DNA from: Microvelia longipes
Taxonomy: Eukaryota; Arthropoda; Insecta; Hemiptera; Veliidae
NCBI GenBank assembly: GCA_018340805.1
Contig: JACMZG010000008.1
Span: 74,717,805 to 74,781,804 of the forward strand
DNA length: 64,000 nucleotides
Reading direction: 5' to 3'
Within the stretch, counting starts at the first letter, position 1, and each line of letters starts with the position of its first letter. A program made the translations under genes and the position numbers. Shown here one piece after another: positions 49,249-60,480 of the stretch. The notes beneath the pieces were generated by a model. The model saw only the letters and a program-made list of their open reading frames with translations. It was not told where the DNA came from and did no database searches.

Positions 49249-51351
49249 CAGGGTGTACAAAATAAAACTCCCTTCCCGAAAGGAGGTGGTACTACAGCTA
49301 ATTTCCAACAAAAAACTTCATATTAACTATAGTCCGATTTTCAACCGTTCTCCCACAAGGTCAAATTTTATGATTTTAAAAAACGCGTTGACTTAACTTC
49401 TTAAAATGACCAATTGTGGCTAAACTATAACTGCTAGCTTCAAAATATTGGTTTCGTTGGAAAGCTGAGAAAATTTGCTATAAGACCACTCACTTGTATT
49501 TTCAAAAACAATTTAACTTATCAGCCAAAAATTTGCATGAAATCAAAAATTAGTAAAATTTTATGATTTTCCAAAAATTTTGAAGTTACTTTGATGAGAA
49601 ACTAGCAAACTTGAGAACCTCTTGGTTTCAGGAAAACTACCTTGTTTACTCCTCTTTAAGTCAATACCCATATCATTATACGTTGATACGGTGATTTTTT
49701 CAGAAAAAGCAAAAATAGGCTCAAAAAACACGCTAAAAATGAATCTTACAGAAGTGATTTCTGTATAATAGTCCAAGAGCCAGACGCAAAAAACGTGACC
49801 GTCTAGCCCCAAAGGTTTAACCCACTAGATCGACTTATTCTGGCTCCTTGATAATGAATCAGGTGGTCTGCCATTTCAGATAAGGGAATTTTAGCCCCGG
49901 GGCCTCTTTAAAATCCGAAAAATTACCCCAAATTCTGTTTTCGCCCAATAACGGTGTTCCTATTGATTTTATCTAAAAACTTAAAGGGTTGTTTTTTAAA
50001 GTTTATTAAATTTGTGATAAATCCATTTTTTAACTATCAAAATCGGTCCAGTAAAACCGGAGATACAAATGTTGAAAGATTACCGAAAAAAACATCTAAA
50101 AAGCATACATTTTTGTCCAAAAACGCACAAATACCTTAAAATGTCATGTTTTTCCGTATTAACATGTTTAAGAATTAGGCAGACTTAAAAATCATGCATA
50201 TTCTGTTAAACTGCAGGTAATTAGAGTTGTTCTAGAGAAAGAAGTCAGCACAGCTCTAATATGTGATGACTTACTGACCGACATATAATGCTGAAAGATA
50301 GGTTAAAACTTGAATTTTAGAAAAATACACTTTTTTCAGCATTATATGTCGGTCATTAAGTCATCACATATTACTCTATTTACCTGCAGTTTAACAGAAT
50401 ATGCATGATTTTTAAGTCTGCCTAATTCTTAAACATGTTAATACGGAAAAACATGACATTTTAAGGTATTTGTGCGTTTTTGGACAAAAATGTATGCTTT
50501 TTAGATGTTTTTTTCGGTAATCTTTCAACATTTGTATCTCCGGTTTTACTGGACCGATTTTGATAGTTAAAAAATGGATTTATCACAAATGTAATAAACT
50601 TTAAAAAACAACCCTTTAAGTTTTTAGATAAAATCAATAGGAACACCGTTATTGGGCGAAAACAGAATTTGGGGTAATTTTTCGGATTTTAAAGAGGCCC
50701 CGGGGCTAAAATTCCCTTATCTGAAATGGCAGACCACCTGATTCATTATCAAGGAGCCAGAATAAGTCGATCTAGTGGGTTAAACCTTTGGGGCTAGACG
50801 GTCACGTTTTTTGCTTCTGGCTCTTGGACTATTATACAGAAATCACTTCTGTAAGAGTCATTTTTAGCGTGTTTTTTGAGCCTATTTTTGCTTTTTCTGA
50901 AAAAATCACCGTATCAACGTATAATGATATGGGTATTGACTTAAAGAGGAGTAAACAAGGTAGTTTTCCTGAAACCAAGAGGTTCTCAAGTTTGCTAGTT
51001 TCTCATCAAAGTAACTTCAAAATTTTTGGAAAATCATAAAATTTTACTAATTTTAGATTTCATGCAAATTTTTGGCTGTTATGTTAAATTGTTTTTGAAA
51101 ATACAAGTGAGTGGTCTTATAGCAAATTTTCTCAGCTTTCCAACGAAACCAATATTTTGAAGCTAGCAGTTATAGTTTAGCCACAATTGGTCATTTTATG
51201 AAGTTAAGTCAACGCGTTTTTTAAAATCATAAAATTTGACCTTGTGGGAGAACGGTTGAAAATCGGACTATAGTTAATATGAAGTTTTTTGTTGGAAATT
51301 AGCTGTAGTACCACCTCCTTTCGGGAAGGGAGTTTTATTTTGTACACCCTG
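49249..51351. mobile_element. 2.1-kb palindromic (foldback) element flanked by TA
   Basis: Starts CAGGGTGTAC and ends GTACACCCTG, each next to TA. Arms of ~970 bp are almost identical, with a small imperfect loop around 50,220-50,380 that itself contains an inner inverted pair ('gaccgacatataatgctga' and its complement). Equivalent 83-codon frames (minus 49,812-49,561 and plus 50,788-51,039) and 61-codon frames exist only because of the symmetry. They resemble no protein family I know. The (C)AGGGTGTAC end and TA flanks are typical of non-autonomous arthropod DNA elements. Transposon class cannot be settled. Confidence 0.85.
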
Positions 51352-52360
51352 TATATTTTTTCATAATTTAGAAATAAAGATTTATAAATCCTAAGAAAAG
51401 AAAAAAAGGAAATAGGTTACATTAAAAAATAATTATTAATGTAAGTCACATACAAATGCAAATCTTATATGAAATTAAATAATATTCTATTTAGAAAAAA
51501 TAAATTAATAAACTACTATAGAAGCAAACATTCTGTCTAATGTAAGGAACATTAGAAATTACATTGAAACTTAGAATGAATACTAAATAAATTAAACATG
51601 GACTCAGTTGGGAAGTAAATAGACTCTGTGAGGATTGAAAATAGGACAGTGATTTGTAAAATGAATCAGAGTCTCATGAATATTAGGACTGTGGGGACAC
51701 ATGCTTGAAGTATTAAATAAATATATTTTTTGCTATGATACATTTTTGTATTATTATACGAAAAATTAGCTAATTTTATTTGTGAAAGTAATCTAGTTTT
51801 ATATATTGGAGCCTTCATTTCTAAATAGTTTTCACATATTGAGGATAAAGAGGATATCTGTCGGTACAGGAAAGGTTGAGTTTTGTGTACTGTGGTGTTA
51901 AGTCTTCAGTTGCACCTATAAGTAATAGGTGCAACACTAGAGTTGTTACAAGTAGTAACAACTGCTGGCAACGAGAAAACCTATTGTATTGAAGTATATT
52001 ATTTTGCTTGGCGTCATGTTCAATAAGGGTTTGAAGGCAGGCCTTAGGCAGACGAGTTAAGGGCATATTAGAAATCTAGGCCCACAATAAAGTCATTTGT
52101 TTAAATATCGTAGAAGAAACAGGAAGGATTCCACATTCTAGCCTTAAGGATTACAATAAGAATTACAAAGAATTAATTAATATAAAAAATTTACAGGGTT
52201 ATCAATGTATTACACAGTTGAAGCAAAATATTATCCTCATGTAGTTTAATCCAGTCTTCTGTTCTAGCTATCTCAATAAAATTACTTTTAATATAGAGAA
52301 TTCAGTTATTTTTTAGTTCATTTAAATCATAGACTTGGGATGCTTTTAGATAAGTTGCTT
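51352..52360. other. AT-rich sequence without recognised gene
   Basis: A small inverted repeat 'ggtgcaacactagagttgt' region near 51,910-51,960 is the only structure noted. Confidence 0.4.
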
Positions 52361-52361
52361 A

Positions 52362-53130
52362 GTTTGCCTTACTTTTATTCAGGCAGCTACTTAAACAATT
52401 AAGCACTCATTATATACTGACACCCCTTGAGCTTGCTATGTTTGCCTTACTTTTATTCAGACAGCTACTTAAACAATTAAGCACTCATTATATACTGACA
52501 CCCCTTGAGCTTGCTATGTTTGCCTTACTTTTATTCTGACAGCTACTTAAACAATTTAGCACTCATTATATACTGACACCCCTTGAGCTTGCTTTGTTTG
52601 CCTTACTTTTATTCTGACAGCTACTTAAACAATTTAGCACTCATTATATACTGACACCCCTTGAGCTTGCTTTGTTTGCCTTACTTTTATGCAGACAGCT
52701 ACTAAAAGAATTATAGCACTCATTATATACTGACAACTCTCATGCTAGCTTTGTTTGCCTTACTTTTATTCAGACAGCTACTATAACAATTATAGCACTC
52801 ATTATATACTGACACCCCTTGAGCTTGCTTTGATCGCCTTACTTTTATGCAGGCAGTTACTTACATACTAACAATCATATCACTCAAAATATACTGACAA
52901 CCCTCAGGCTTGTTTTGCTTGCCTTACTTTTATGCGCAGGCAGTTAATTAAACAATTATAGCACTCATTATATACTGACAACCCTCAGGCTTGCTTTGCT
53001 TGCCTTACTTCTTTGCAGGCAGTTGCTTAAACAATCATAGCACTCAAAATATACTGACAACCCTCAGGCTTGCTTTGCTTGCCTTACTTTTATGCAGGCA
53101 GTTACTTAAACAGTCATAGCACTCATTATA
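52362..53130. repeat. 78-bp minisatellite, about nine copies
   Basis: Unit contains 'tttgccttacttttattcag', 'cagctacttaaacaatt', 'agcactcattatatactgac' and 'gagcttgc'. The first copies (52,430-52,680) are most alike. Later copies share 'acaaccctcaggcttg', indicating two sub-families laid down in blocks. Confidence 0.92.
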
Positions 53131-53132
53131 AT

Positions 53133-53413
53133 CTTGTATATATGTATACGTCTAGGTCAAACAGTTGTACGATATATCTTGGGTACAGTAGTGTTAGAGG
53201 GTGGTGATATAGTATAAAAGAGGGGCCTCTACCTCTTGCTCCATCCTGGTAAGCCTGCTGTCCCAGAGAGACAGGACAAAAATGGCTTCCACTAAACCAC
53301 GCCGAGCCAAGCAGGCCTGTAAAGAGGAAGAACCTCGAAGTAATCTTCATATGGTCGAAGTTATTCTAAAACGATTGCGACCGGTTTCAGCTCAATCGGA
53401 CAATCCTAAGTGA
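53133..53413 (+). repeat. 285-bp direct repeat D, copy 1, with TATA box and small ORF
   Basis: Contains TATAAAAG (53,213-53,220), then 'cctcttgctccatcctggta', then ATG at 53,282 opening a short frame MASTKPRRAKQACKEEEPRS and onward to a stop at 53,411 (43 codons, basic N-terminus). Copy 2 at 53,972-54,246 keeps the frame. It probably represents the 5' end of a retroelement transcript. The element type is not identified. Confidence 0.65.
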
Positions 53414-53554
53414 CGAAAACGGTATTTTAGCGAATTTTCATAATGAAAATGACGCTTATGAGGTTGTTCGGATGACGGAAGTTGAGGGTGGGAGTGAGCG
53501 GAATCGGTTCCTATTGGCTTCCTGATAACAAAAAAATATGTCCGAAAAAAGTTT

Positions 53555-53559
53555 ATATA

Positions 53560-53651
<92 letters not shown>

Positions 53652-53675
53652 ATGTATATATATATATGTATGTAA
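53555..53675. repeat. (TA)n microsatellite
   Basis: About 120 bp of TA with TGTA interruptions at the ends, followed at once by repeat Z. Confidence 0.95.
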
Positions 53676-53955
53676 GAGTTTCTACCCTTTCGTATGGCGA
53701 ACGATAACTCTCGAAGGCGTTCTCAAATTGAAACGAAACTTTGCAAATCGCGAGATGTTGAGGAGGTTACGAGGCCTATTGTTTTATAAAAACATTATGA
53801 CGTCATCAATCAAAGTTATGACGTCATGAAAAAAATTTTTTTGAAACTTGAAATGGCTTTAAAACAAGGTATTTCGTTTTAGGTAGACGGCTAGCTGAAT
53901 CGATTAAGACCAATTTCAGCTGAATCGAACCATCACAAATGGCGCAAACAGTATA
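53676..53955 (+). repeat. Dispersed repeat Z, longest copy
   Basis: 'gtaagagtttctaccctttc', 'gtatggcgaacgataactct', two TGACGTCAT palindromes and 'gaccaatttcagctgaatcg'. It matches 15,389-15,560 and 55,695-55,745. Confidence 0.7.
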
Positions 53956-53971
53956 CATATATATATATAAT

Positions 53972-54246
53972 GTTGTATATATGTATACGTCCAGGTCAAA
54001 GACTCGTACGATATCTGTTGGGTTCAGTAGTGTTAGAGGGGGGATATAGTATAATTGAAGGCCTCTACCTCTTGCTCCATCCTGGTAAGCCTGCTGTCCT
54101 AGAGAGACAGGACAAAAATGGCTTCCACTAAACCACGGCGAGCTAAGCAGGCCCGTAAAGCGGAAGAACCTCGAAGTAGTCTTTATATGGTCGAATTCAT
54201 TCTAAAACGATTGCGACCGGTTTCAGCTCAATCAGACAATCCTAAG
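53972..54246 (+). repeat. 285-bp direct repeat D, copy 2, with small ORF
   Basis: Same layout as copy 1. The ATG at 54,118 opens MASTKPRRAKQARKAEEPRS and continues 46 codons to a stop inside the inserted TIR element. Between the copies there are three synonymous and about six replacement changes in the shared frame, with no frameshift. Confidence 0.65.
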
Positions 54247-55031
54247 CATAGATAAACAATATTAACATAGATGGTTCACTCCCGAGTGTAGTAGGAACAC
54301 TCAATTGACAAGTTTGTGTTTATGATTTAAGTTGGGGCCTCATCACTAGAGTCTTGAATAGCGCTAGTAGTAAAAATATATTTGCTGTATTCTCTACTAG
54401 ATTGTGCTGTAGTATTTTTTAAATACAAACAGTTGCCAATCGTTTAGTAAAATAAAATAAAAGTAAACAAGATCTATGGTATGCTGTAGTATTCGCGATG
54501 TATTTTTGTTTATAAAACGGGGCCTCATCACGCGAAGCAGCACCATTGTTTCTTAAAAAAATAACAATAATTCATTTTTAGTTTTTAGACTTGACATTTA
54601 AATTTGCTATCTGAATATAACATCTCGGGTTGGCGCAACGGATAAGTAAAGGAAACAAACAAAAATTGAAACTCTGACATTAGAGGTTCAAATCCAAGGG
54701 GGGACGACAGAATGGGTGAAGTAAGAGTGAGAAATTATTTTTTTTCACTTTTTACCAATTTATACGAAATTCTTATAGAGCTTTCCTGGGATCACTCATC
54801 CATCGACTCCTCATCATTCTAGCGCTGAAAAGCGGATGGAAAGACTTGGTTACCCTCAACAGCTCGTTGTTTGGTTGAATAAAAATAAATAAATAAAAGT
54901 GTCAGAAATAAAAATATCTGACAGTTTCACGCTGTCACCACTAGACTGTACTACTTGAGCCTCCTGCATCCCATCAACTATTTTTTTTAAATCTTTGAGT
55001 GAGCCATCTATGTTAATATTGTTTATCTATG
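54247..55031. mobile_element. TIR element inserted in repeat D
   Basis: 35-bp inverted termini (54,247-54,281 and 54,997-55,031) start 'catagataaacaatatta'. The uninterrupted sequence is visible in copy 1 of D (cctaag then tgacg, ~53,408). Here the insertion is followed by an imperfect duplication (atcctaag before, cttctaag after). An ~8-bp duplication would suit a hAT-like element. The interior holds a SINE and no transposase. Confidence 0.75.
54632..54898 (+). mobile_element. tRNA-Arg-like SINE (family S2)
   Basis: Head 'gttggcgcaacggataag' is a good Pol III A box in tRNA-Arg style. 'gaggttcaaatcc' about 50 bp later is a box B with a perfect GTTCAAATC core. The unrelated body ends 'agctcgttgtttggttg', followed by an (AAAT)n tail. 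It is nested inside the TIR element. It differs from family S1 in head, body and tail. Confidence 0.8.
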
Positions 55032-55061
55032 ATCTTCTAAGTGACGGAAACGGTATTTTTA

Positions 55062-55440
55062 TTTATAAACAAAAATCATGAATATATTTTTGTTTATAAC
55101 GCTTGTTAGTTTTAATATTATAGCATACTATTAATAATAAAGTATTAATAAAATCTTGATTAGTAAAATCAAATTTGTGAGAAAGCCTCTCAGGCCCGCG
55201 AAGCGGGCCTGTGTGGAGAGGCTGTGAAAATTCGCTAGGTACATGGCAAAATGCCATGTAACAAGAACAATAATGAAACAACACATCATACAAAAGAACA
55301 ACAATGTGGTCGCGAAGCGGCCACAGGGAGGCCCCCGGGCCGCATAGCGGCCCGGCGGGCCGACGCCGCGGAGCGAACGAGGCGCGAAGCGCCGAGGTCG
55401 CGTAGCGGCTACGGGCCGAAGGCCCGTATTTATTTAAAAA
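55062..55440. repeat. Repeat with GC-rich hairpin island (family G), long copy
   Basis: An AT-rich left part ('tgagaaagcctctcaggccc', 'catggcaaaatgccatgt' palindrome) leads into a ~120-bp GC island. The island is made of small hairpins such as 'ggtcgcgaagcggcc', 'gggccgcatagcggccc', 'ggcgcgaagcgcc' and 'gggccgaaggccc'. The 139-codon minus frame across it is an artefact of GC content. Confidence 0.8.
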
Positions 55441-55554
55441 AATCATGAATAATATTTTTTTCAAATTAAATATTATACTCAAATAAACAATTTGTTTACG
55501 TAAAAAAAATTTGACATTTTTCTTTAAATTGCATAAACAATCATAAATGTTAAA

Positions 55555-55695
55555 ATTAAAAAGGTTATATTTACCGCAAGTTGAAGAAGCAATCGAAGAA
55601 TCAGCTACCGTCGATACTTGCTGTTGGATATAAATATCCCTGGGATATTTATATCCAACAGCAAGTATCGACGGTAGCTGATTCTTCGATTAATC
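55555..55695. repeat. Near-perfect 95-bp palindrome
   Basis: About 46-bp arms, from 'cgaagaatcagctaccgtcg' (55,598) to its reverse complement ending at ~55,690, meet at 'atatccctgggatat' with almost no spacer. The left flank (55,563-55,600) recurs inverted at 28.85 kb. Confidence 0.9.
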
Positions 55696-55844
55696 ATAAA
55701 TGTATGTAAGAGTTTATACCCTTTTGTATGGTGGACGATAACTAAAACTGATGAAAGATGAAACTATAATCTTTTCTTACCCTTTATACAAGGTAACTCC
55801 AACAGTTGCAACGTGTGGATTTTTTTCTTGTATTCTTTATACCT

Positions 55845-56158
55845 CTATAAAAAACGTATTATTATGTATTTAAATATACTTATTATTTTTTTATATTGCT
55901 TGTTAACTGTAATATTATTGCTTACTATTAATAATAGAGGATTAATAAAATCAAATTTGTGAGAAAGCCTCTTAGGCCCGTGAAGCGGGCCTGTGAAAAG
56001 AGGCTGTGAAAATTCGCTAAATACGTGGCAAAATGCCATGTAACAAGAAACGATAGTGAAACCATACATAATACAAAACAACAACAATGTGGTCGCGAAG
56101 CGGCCACTGGGAGGCCGACGCCGCGTAGCGGCTACGGGCCGAAGGCCCGTATCTCTAT
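55845..56158. repeat. Repeat with GC-rich hairpin island (family G), short copy
   Basis: A direct repeat of 55,062-55,440 about 790 bp on. The AT-rich part is alike. The GC island lacks two hairpin modules present in the long copy. Confidence 0.8.
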
Positions 56159-56800
56159 ATACATACACCGACGGTGGTAGGTGAGAATCAGTAAGAATAA
56201 AAGTTAAAAAACCCCGTTATCAGAACAAACCTTGTTTGTGTTATCTAAGAAGAATGATATGATATCTTTGAAAAATGATTGCAAATTCCTCCAATCACTT
56301 TTGAGCATAGAAATATATTAGATCCGGACATTTCCTATCACAATCTTTTTGGAGCTTTAAAGGCTCAGTGAACCCTCATTGTTATCTTCTCCAAGGGTAA
56401 AATAATAATAATAAAGAAATGTGATGATGATATTTATCACAATTCAGATAAAAATAATCTTTAGTTGACCCCGTCCTATTACATTTTTTACTGAATGCAC
56501 AAAAACCTTTTATGTTTATGTTATTTTTGTGTAACGCTGTCTCTTCTACAAAACTTATTACGTGTAATAATAATATAATGTTTATATGTTTTGATTGTAT
56601 AACCAACTTGCGCATCTAATAGGAAGTAGGCGTAAACGTTAAAATTTTGAACCATAAATATATGTATAAAAGAAGATTGTGAATAATTAATTTGTGATAT
56701 TAAAATAGTTTAAATAATTTTAATAATATTTTTTTATTGAATTAATAAGTAAATAGTAGACTATATAACTTATTGGTCAATATTATAAAATAAAAATATT
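56159..56800. other. Upstream region of the BTB gene
   Basis: AT-rich, presumably intron or 5' flank. The acceptor 'tatttcttcag' ends at ~56,807. No promoter can be assigned because the first exon was not found. Confidence 0.45.
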
Positions 56801-56809
56801 TCTTCAGGC

Positions 56810-57790
56810 ATGGATTTAGATAACGACTTGTGGAAGAAGATGAAATCATTTAGTTATGGAAGTTATGATCCTAACTATAAGCCATCCATTGCATCAGATT
56901 CTAAAGGTACGTTTGTAATTCATAAAGTAACTTTTTTTATAGATATAACATTCTGCAAAAGCAACCAATATTCAAAGACGATTTTTAAAACAGGGTTAAA
57001 AACCATTCAGCACTGGGAATCCAGATTTTATACACTCCAAAATAGTTTAGGCATAAACTTACTTCCTGTACATTTGGCTGTTCAATTAGTTTCAAGTTCT
57101 CTGCCAAATATTTCAATATATTTGACCATGTGGTGTGAGGAAGCAAATCAACATTTCGATCAGACGTTTTTACAAGGCGAAATTAGGACACGATGAATTT
57201 TTAATCCAATTCAATTGAATAAAACAAAACGAATTATCTTTTGTATGAGACTCGTTGAGCAGATAGACCTGCAAAATAAATTCATTAGACACACAGAAAC
57301 TTTATTGACGAATGATTATGATGTGTGTCTACGGGGGAATGAATGGAAGTACAAGGCCCATAGACAGATACTTAGTGATGCCAGCCCAGTATTTGCTGCC
57401 ATGTTCCAACATGACATGACCGAGTCTTCAGATGGCGAAGTCAACATAAAGGATGCAGATGGTCCATCTATTCTTGCTCTACTAACTTACATCTATACGG
57501 GAAGAATTGATCCCAATACAAATATATACGAGTTGTATAACCTAGCAGATAAGTATCAGATGGAAAATTTAAAATCAGCCTGCCTTGATCAGCCAATTAC
57601 CGTCAGCAATTGTTTAACTTATCTAAATCTCTGTCAGGTCTACGGTTTAGTTGATTTCGAACAAAAATGTTTGGTATTTATCGAAATGAATTTAGAAGAG
57701 GTGTCAGAGACAGAAGAATGTGGTAGACTACAACAGCAAAGTTCTATATTATCCTCTATTAATCAACAGCTTAGAGGATTAATTATTTAA
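56810..57790 (+). pseudogene. Speckle-type POZ (BTB) protein with one in-frame TGA
   Basis: ATG at 56,810 lies three bases after a splice acceptor ('tatttcttcag'), so a 5' exon exists upstream. The frame is open for 128 codons, has TGA at codon 129 (57,194-57,196), then stays open in the same frame to 57,790 (326 codons in all). Codons ~165-250 are a BTB/POZ domain: NDYDVCLRGNEWKYKAHRQI, then SPVFAAMFQHDMTES, an acidic VNIKDAD and TYIYTGRID, LADKYQMENLKSACL. A BACK-like helical tail follows. The N-terminal ~125 residues occupy the place of the MATH domain but are very divergent. In this family BTB proteins are adaptors for Cullin-3 ubiquitin ligases. The single stop follows CGA and suggests a recent pseudogene. 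Assembly error or read-through cannot be excluded. Confidence 0.8.
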
Positions 57791-57928
57791 GTATGTTTGT
57801 TACTCAATTATAATTATAAATATTATAGTTATATTAAAAACATGCTGTGCTTAATATGTCGAGTTAGTATTTTGATTTTAACCGCAATACAAAGGAAATG
57901 TATTAGTCCAAGAGACAGGCCTAAAAAT

Positions 57929-58563
57929 GTGACTTATTTTGTACTACTTCAAACCATATTTTTCTGAAAATATGCTTTTGATTATGAAGTAAAAGCATAG
58001 TCTGCCTATTCAGAGTGGAGCCCTTCATATGAATCCGCTCGCTCAAAATGTTAGATTTTTGCAGAAATTCCAGTTTTCTTGCAATAAGTGGATCCCTGTA
58101 GGTAGTGTGCCAAACATGAAGAGAACATTGTAAAAAGCTAATAAAATGTTCTATAAATCGAGTGTTTTTCGTCAAAATCATTAAATACAACCAAAGTTAT
58201 GACATTTGTTAAATGAACAAAAAAAACTAACAAAAAGCCAATATTTTTTCAAAAAAATTTGCTGACTTTGCATAAAAACCATTTTTTGGTGTTTTTGAAG
58301 CACCAAATATATATTTGGTGCATAATAAACACTCGTTTTTAGAACATTTATCTCCTTTAAAAAATGTCCTTTTCGTCTTTTGCACACGACCCTGTGAAAT
58401 AAGTGTCCACTTATTTCAAGATAACAGAAATTTGTGGGATTTTATAAAATTTTGAGCATGCGCAATCATATGAAGGGCTCTACTATGGGTTGACAGACTA
58501 TGTTTTTTCTTCATAATTTAAGGTATATTTTCATATAAATTTGGTTTGAAATAGGGAATATCA
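57929..58563. mobile_element. TIR element with ~115-bp inverted termini
   Basis: 57,929-58,047 and 58,452-58,563 are inverted copies at moderate identity. 'gagcccttcatatga' on the left matches 'tcatatgaagggctc' on the right, and 'acttcaaacca' matches 'tggtttgaaat'. The interior is AT-rich and non-coding. Confidence 0.7.
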
Positions 58564-58564
58564 C

Positions 58565-58825
58565 CAGTACCCGGCACCCTTCAGGCGAGTTTTGTTGTTC
58601 TTTTAGCTCTAACTCCGCTTGTAATAAAGCTAGGAAGTTGAAAAAAATATATTTCTGTGATCGGTACTAAATAGGCTTTAAGGAAGTGTGATTTTTTTTC
58701 AAACATAACTATATTTATTAAAAAATTGTTAATTACAAAAAATAGGCTGACCCAGTACCGGCACCCCTTGTTCCAGTACCAGGCATAGATCCTAGGACCC
58801 CAGTACCCGGCACCCTCTATATACC
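58565..58825. repeat. Dispersed short repeat CAGTACCCGGCACCCT
   Basis: Four copies or variants at ~58,565, 58,750, 58,772 and 58,799, the last three close together. No known motif recognised. Confidence 0.6.
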
Positions 58826-59329
58826 GCTACCTACTGGATATTTTACAACTTTTTTACTTTCCTTCACCACCTATCGTAGGTTTATTTTAAATAAATGCCT
58901 ATTGTACTAAGTTAACATTTAAAATTTATCAAAATCACAATTTCAATGGTTAGCAATTGAAATAGAAATTCATAGAAATGCATAGCATATGTATGAATTC
59001 TATGTTTTATTTAATTTATGCCACAAATTTAATAAATACATTTTCTTATGGGGGCCATCTTGGGACTAATTGCACTGACTGACTGGGATCTTGAGATTAT
59101 TATGTAGGGATCTCCTTCCCCACTACCTCCCCACTCTTTTGCACCATTAAGCTTGTAGTATATTATGTCGTAAAGGACGTCGACATAGAGCTAGGTATAT
59201 GTATATATGTATGCGACTTGCACCACTTTCGGTGGTCCGATTGAGCTGATCTCAGTTGATTTAGCTTTCTTCTACCTTAATACATGGTACCTTGTTTAAA
59301 TGACATTTCAAATTAAAAGAATAAACAGG

Positions 59330-59890
59330 TACGAAGTACTTCAGAACTTTTACTCACCATGTCAGATACTCTACGCTCATCTTCTTCACCTCATTAGAAA
59401 CATCCGTTTTATTACCATAGGTCACCCATCCAGATAATGACCTCGAACGAAACTGCTTAAAGTATTACTGATTCAATAAAAACCATAAATATACTAAAAT
59501 TTCAACTCGATTGGATTATTTTTAGAATTTCATAATTTAAAAAATGTAATATTTTATAAAGATATTATTTCAATATTTATAAAATATAGCTGATAACGGA
59601 ATAAAACTTAACCTTTTTTATCTTACTTGACTACATTGCTGCTATATTTCAAATCAAGCAAATCATTTCACTACTTTATATGAATTTTAGATATTTTTAC
59701 TGAGTCACTGTGTCGTAAAAAAATGTTTTTTTGGATAGGACAGCTAGATTAAAAGATTAATTTTAGTACCAAGTTTTAATTTTTTGGAGGTGTTTTAAAG
59801 GCCTCGTTCATGTATTCACAATGTTAGTCTGTGTATGTGTGTGTGTGAGAGGGAGAATCTGTTATCATCGTAGCTCCCAGTGTATTTATG
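59330..59890. repeat. Family X partial copy and TG-rich dispersed repeat
   Basis: 'acaggtacgaagtacttcag', 'gctgataacggaataaaact' and then 'ggtgttttaaaggcctcg' with TGTG follow the order of the copies at 17.8-18.5 and 23.8 kb. Confidence 0.5.
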
Positions 59891-59988
59891 CTAGAGAGTT
59901 TAGGAGTAGTAGTAGTAATAGAGTGGGGAGCAAAAACTAGGCAAATAGGCCAAGTTGGGGCCCTTCTTGCCAGCTCCGATTCCTTAGC

Positions 59989-60480
59989 CTACACCACCTC
60001 TACCAAGAATCTCTTGGAAAGGTTGATATATTGGGGGATATCTCTCCAACTAAAAGAAAAAAGTTCCTCTTTATACAAGAGGCCTACGCCAAATATGCGG
60101 GTACGAAGAGTAGTATAGGCCTCACACTCTGCAAGCAGGTGATAGGCTGTCTCCTCATAATGCCCGCACATGGGGCAGTTAACATCTGAGTTCATGCCTA
60201 AAGTATTAAGATGTTTATTTAACCTACATTGACCGGTCAGAACACTAACTAGGTTCCTAAGGCTAAGGCAAAGCTTGCTGAGGTTAATTAGAAAATTTGC
60301 ATTTTTTGCAATTGCCCCTGTAATAAACATTTTTGCATGCAGATTAAAGATGGGATGTAACAAATTAATTGTAACCATTTTCAAAGAAATGTTGGCATGG
60401 TGGTGCAAAATACTGGATATTCCTATGGATACATATCCAAACAATGCTACTTAACTCTACTAGAACACGATTACAAATAA
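59989..60480 (-). pseudogene. Non-LTR retrotransposon, C-terminal end of ORF2
   Basis: A 151-codon frame ending at 59,989. It contains LTGQCRLNKHLNTLGM, then NSDVNCPMCGHYEETAYHLL and AECEAY. The CPMC-x7-H-x4-C cluster is the cysteine/histidine motif downstream of the RNase H region in Jockey/I/R1/LOA-type LINE proteins. The preceding RNase H and most of the RT are absent. Upstream on this strand lie a palindromic P5 insertion, a (TA)n array, and then the RT and endonuclease fragments of what is probably the same element. Confidence 0.75.

Noticed and set aside
49561..49812. Pair of equal 83-codon frames on opposite strands (49,561-49,812 and 50,788-51,039) as a conserved gene
   Set aside because: Equality follows from the palindrome. 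There is no known domain and no evidence of selection apart from arm identity.
55063..55482. 139-codon minus-strand frame rich in Arg/Pro/Gly
   Set aside because: Its complexity comes from the GC hairpin island. The plus-strand frame at 55,251-55,448 and the 55,845-56,168 frame have the same cause.
55748..55770. CTGATGAAAGATGAAAC as a hammerhead
   Set aside because: There are only five bases between CTGATGA and GAAA, no stem II, and no flanking complementarity.
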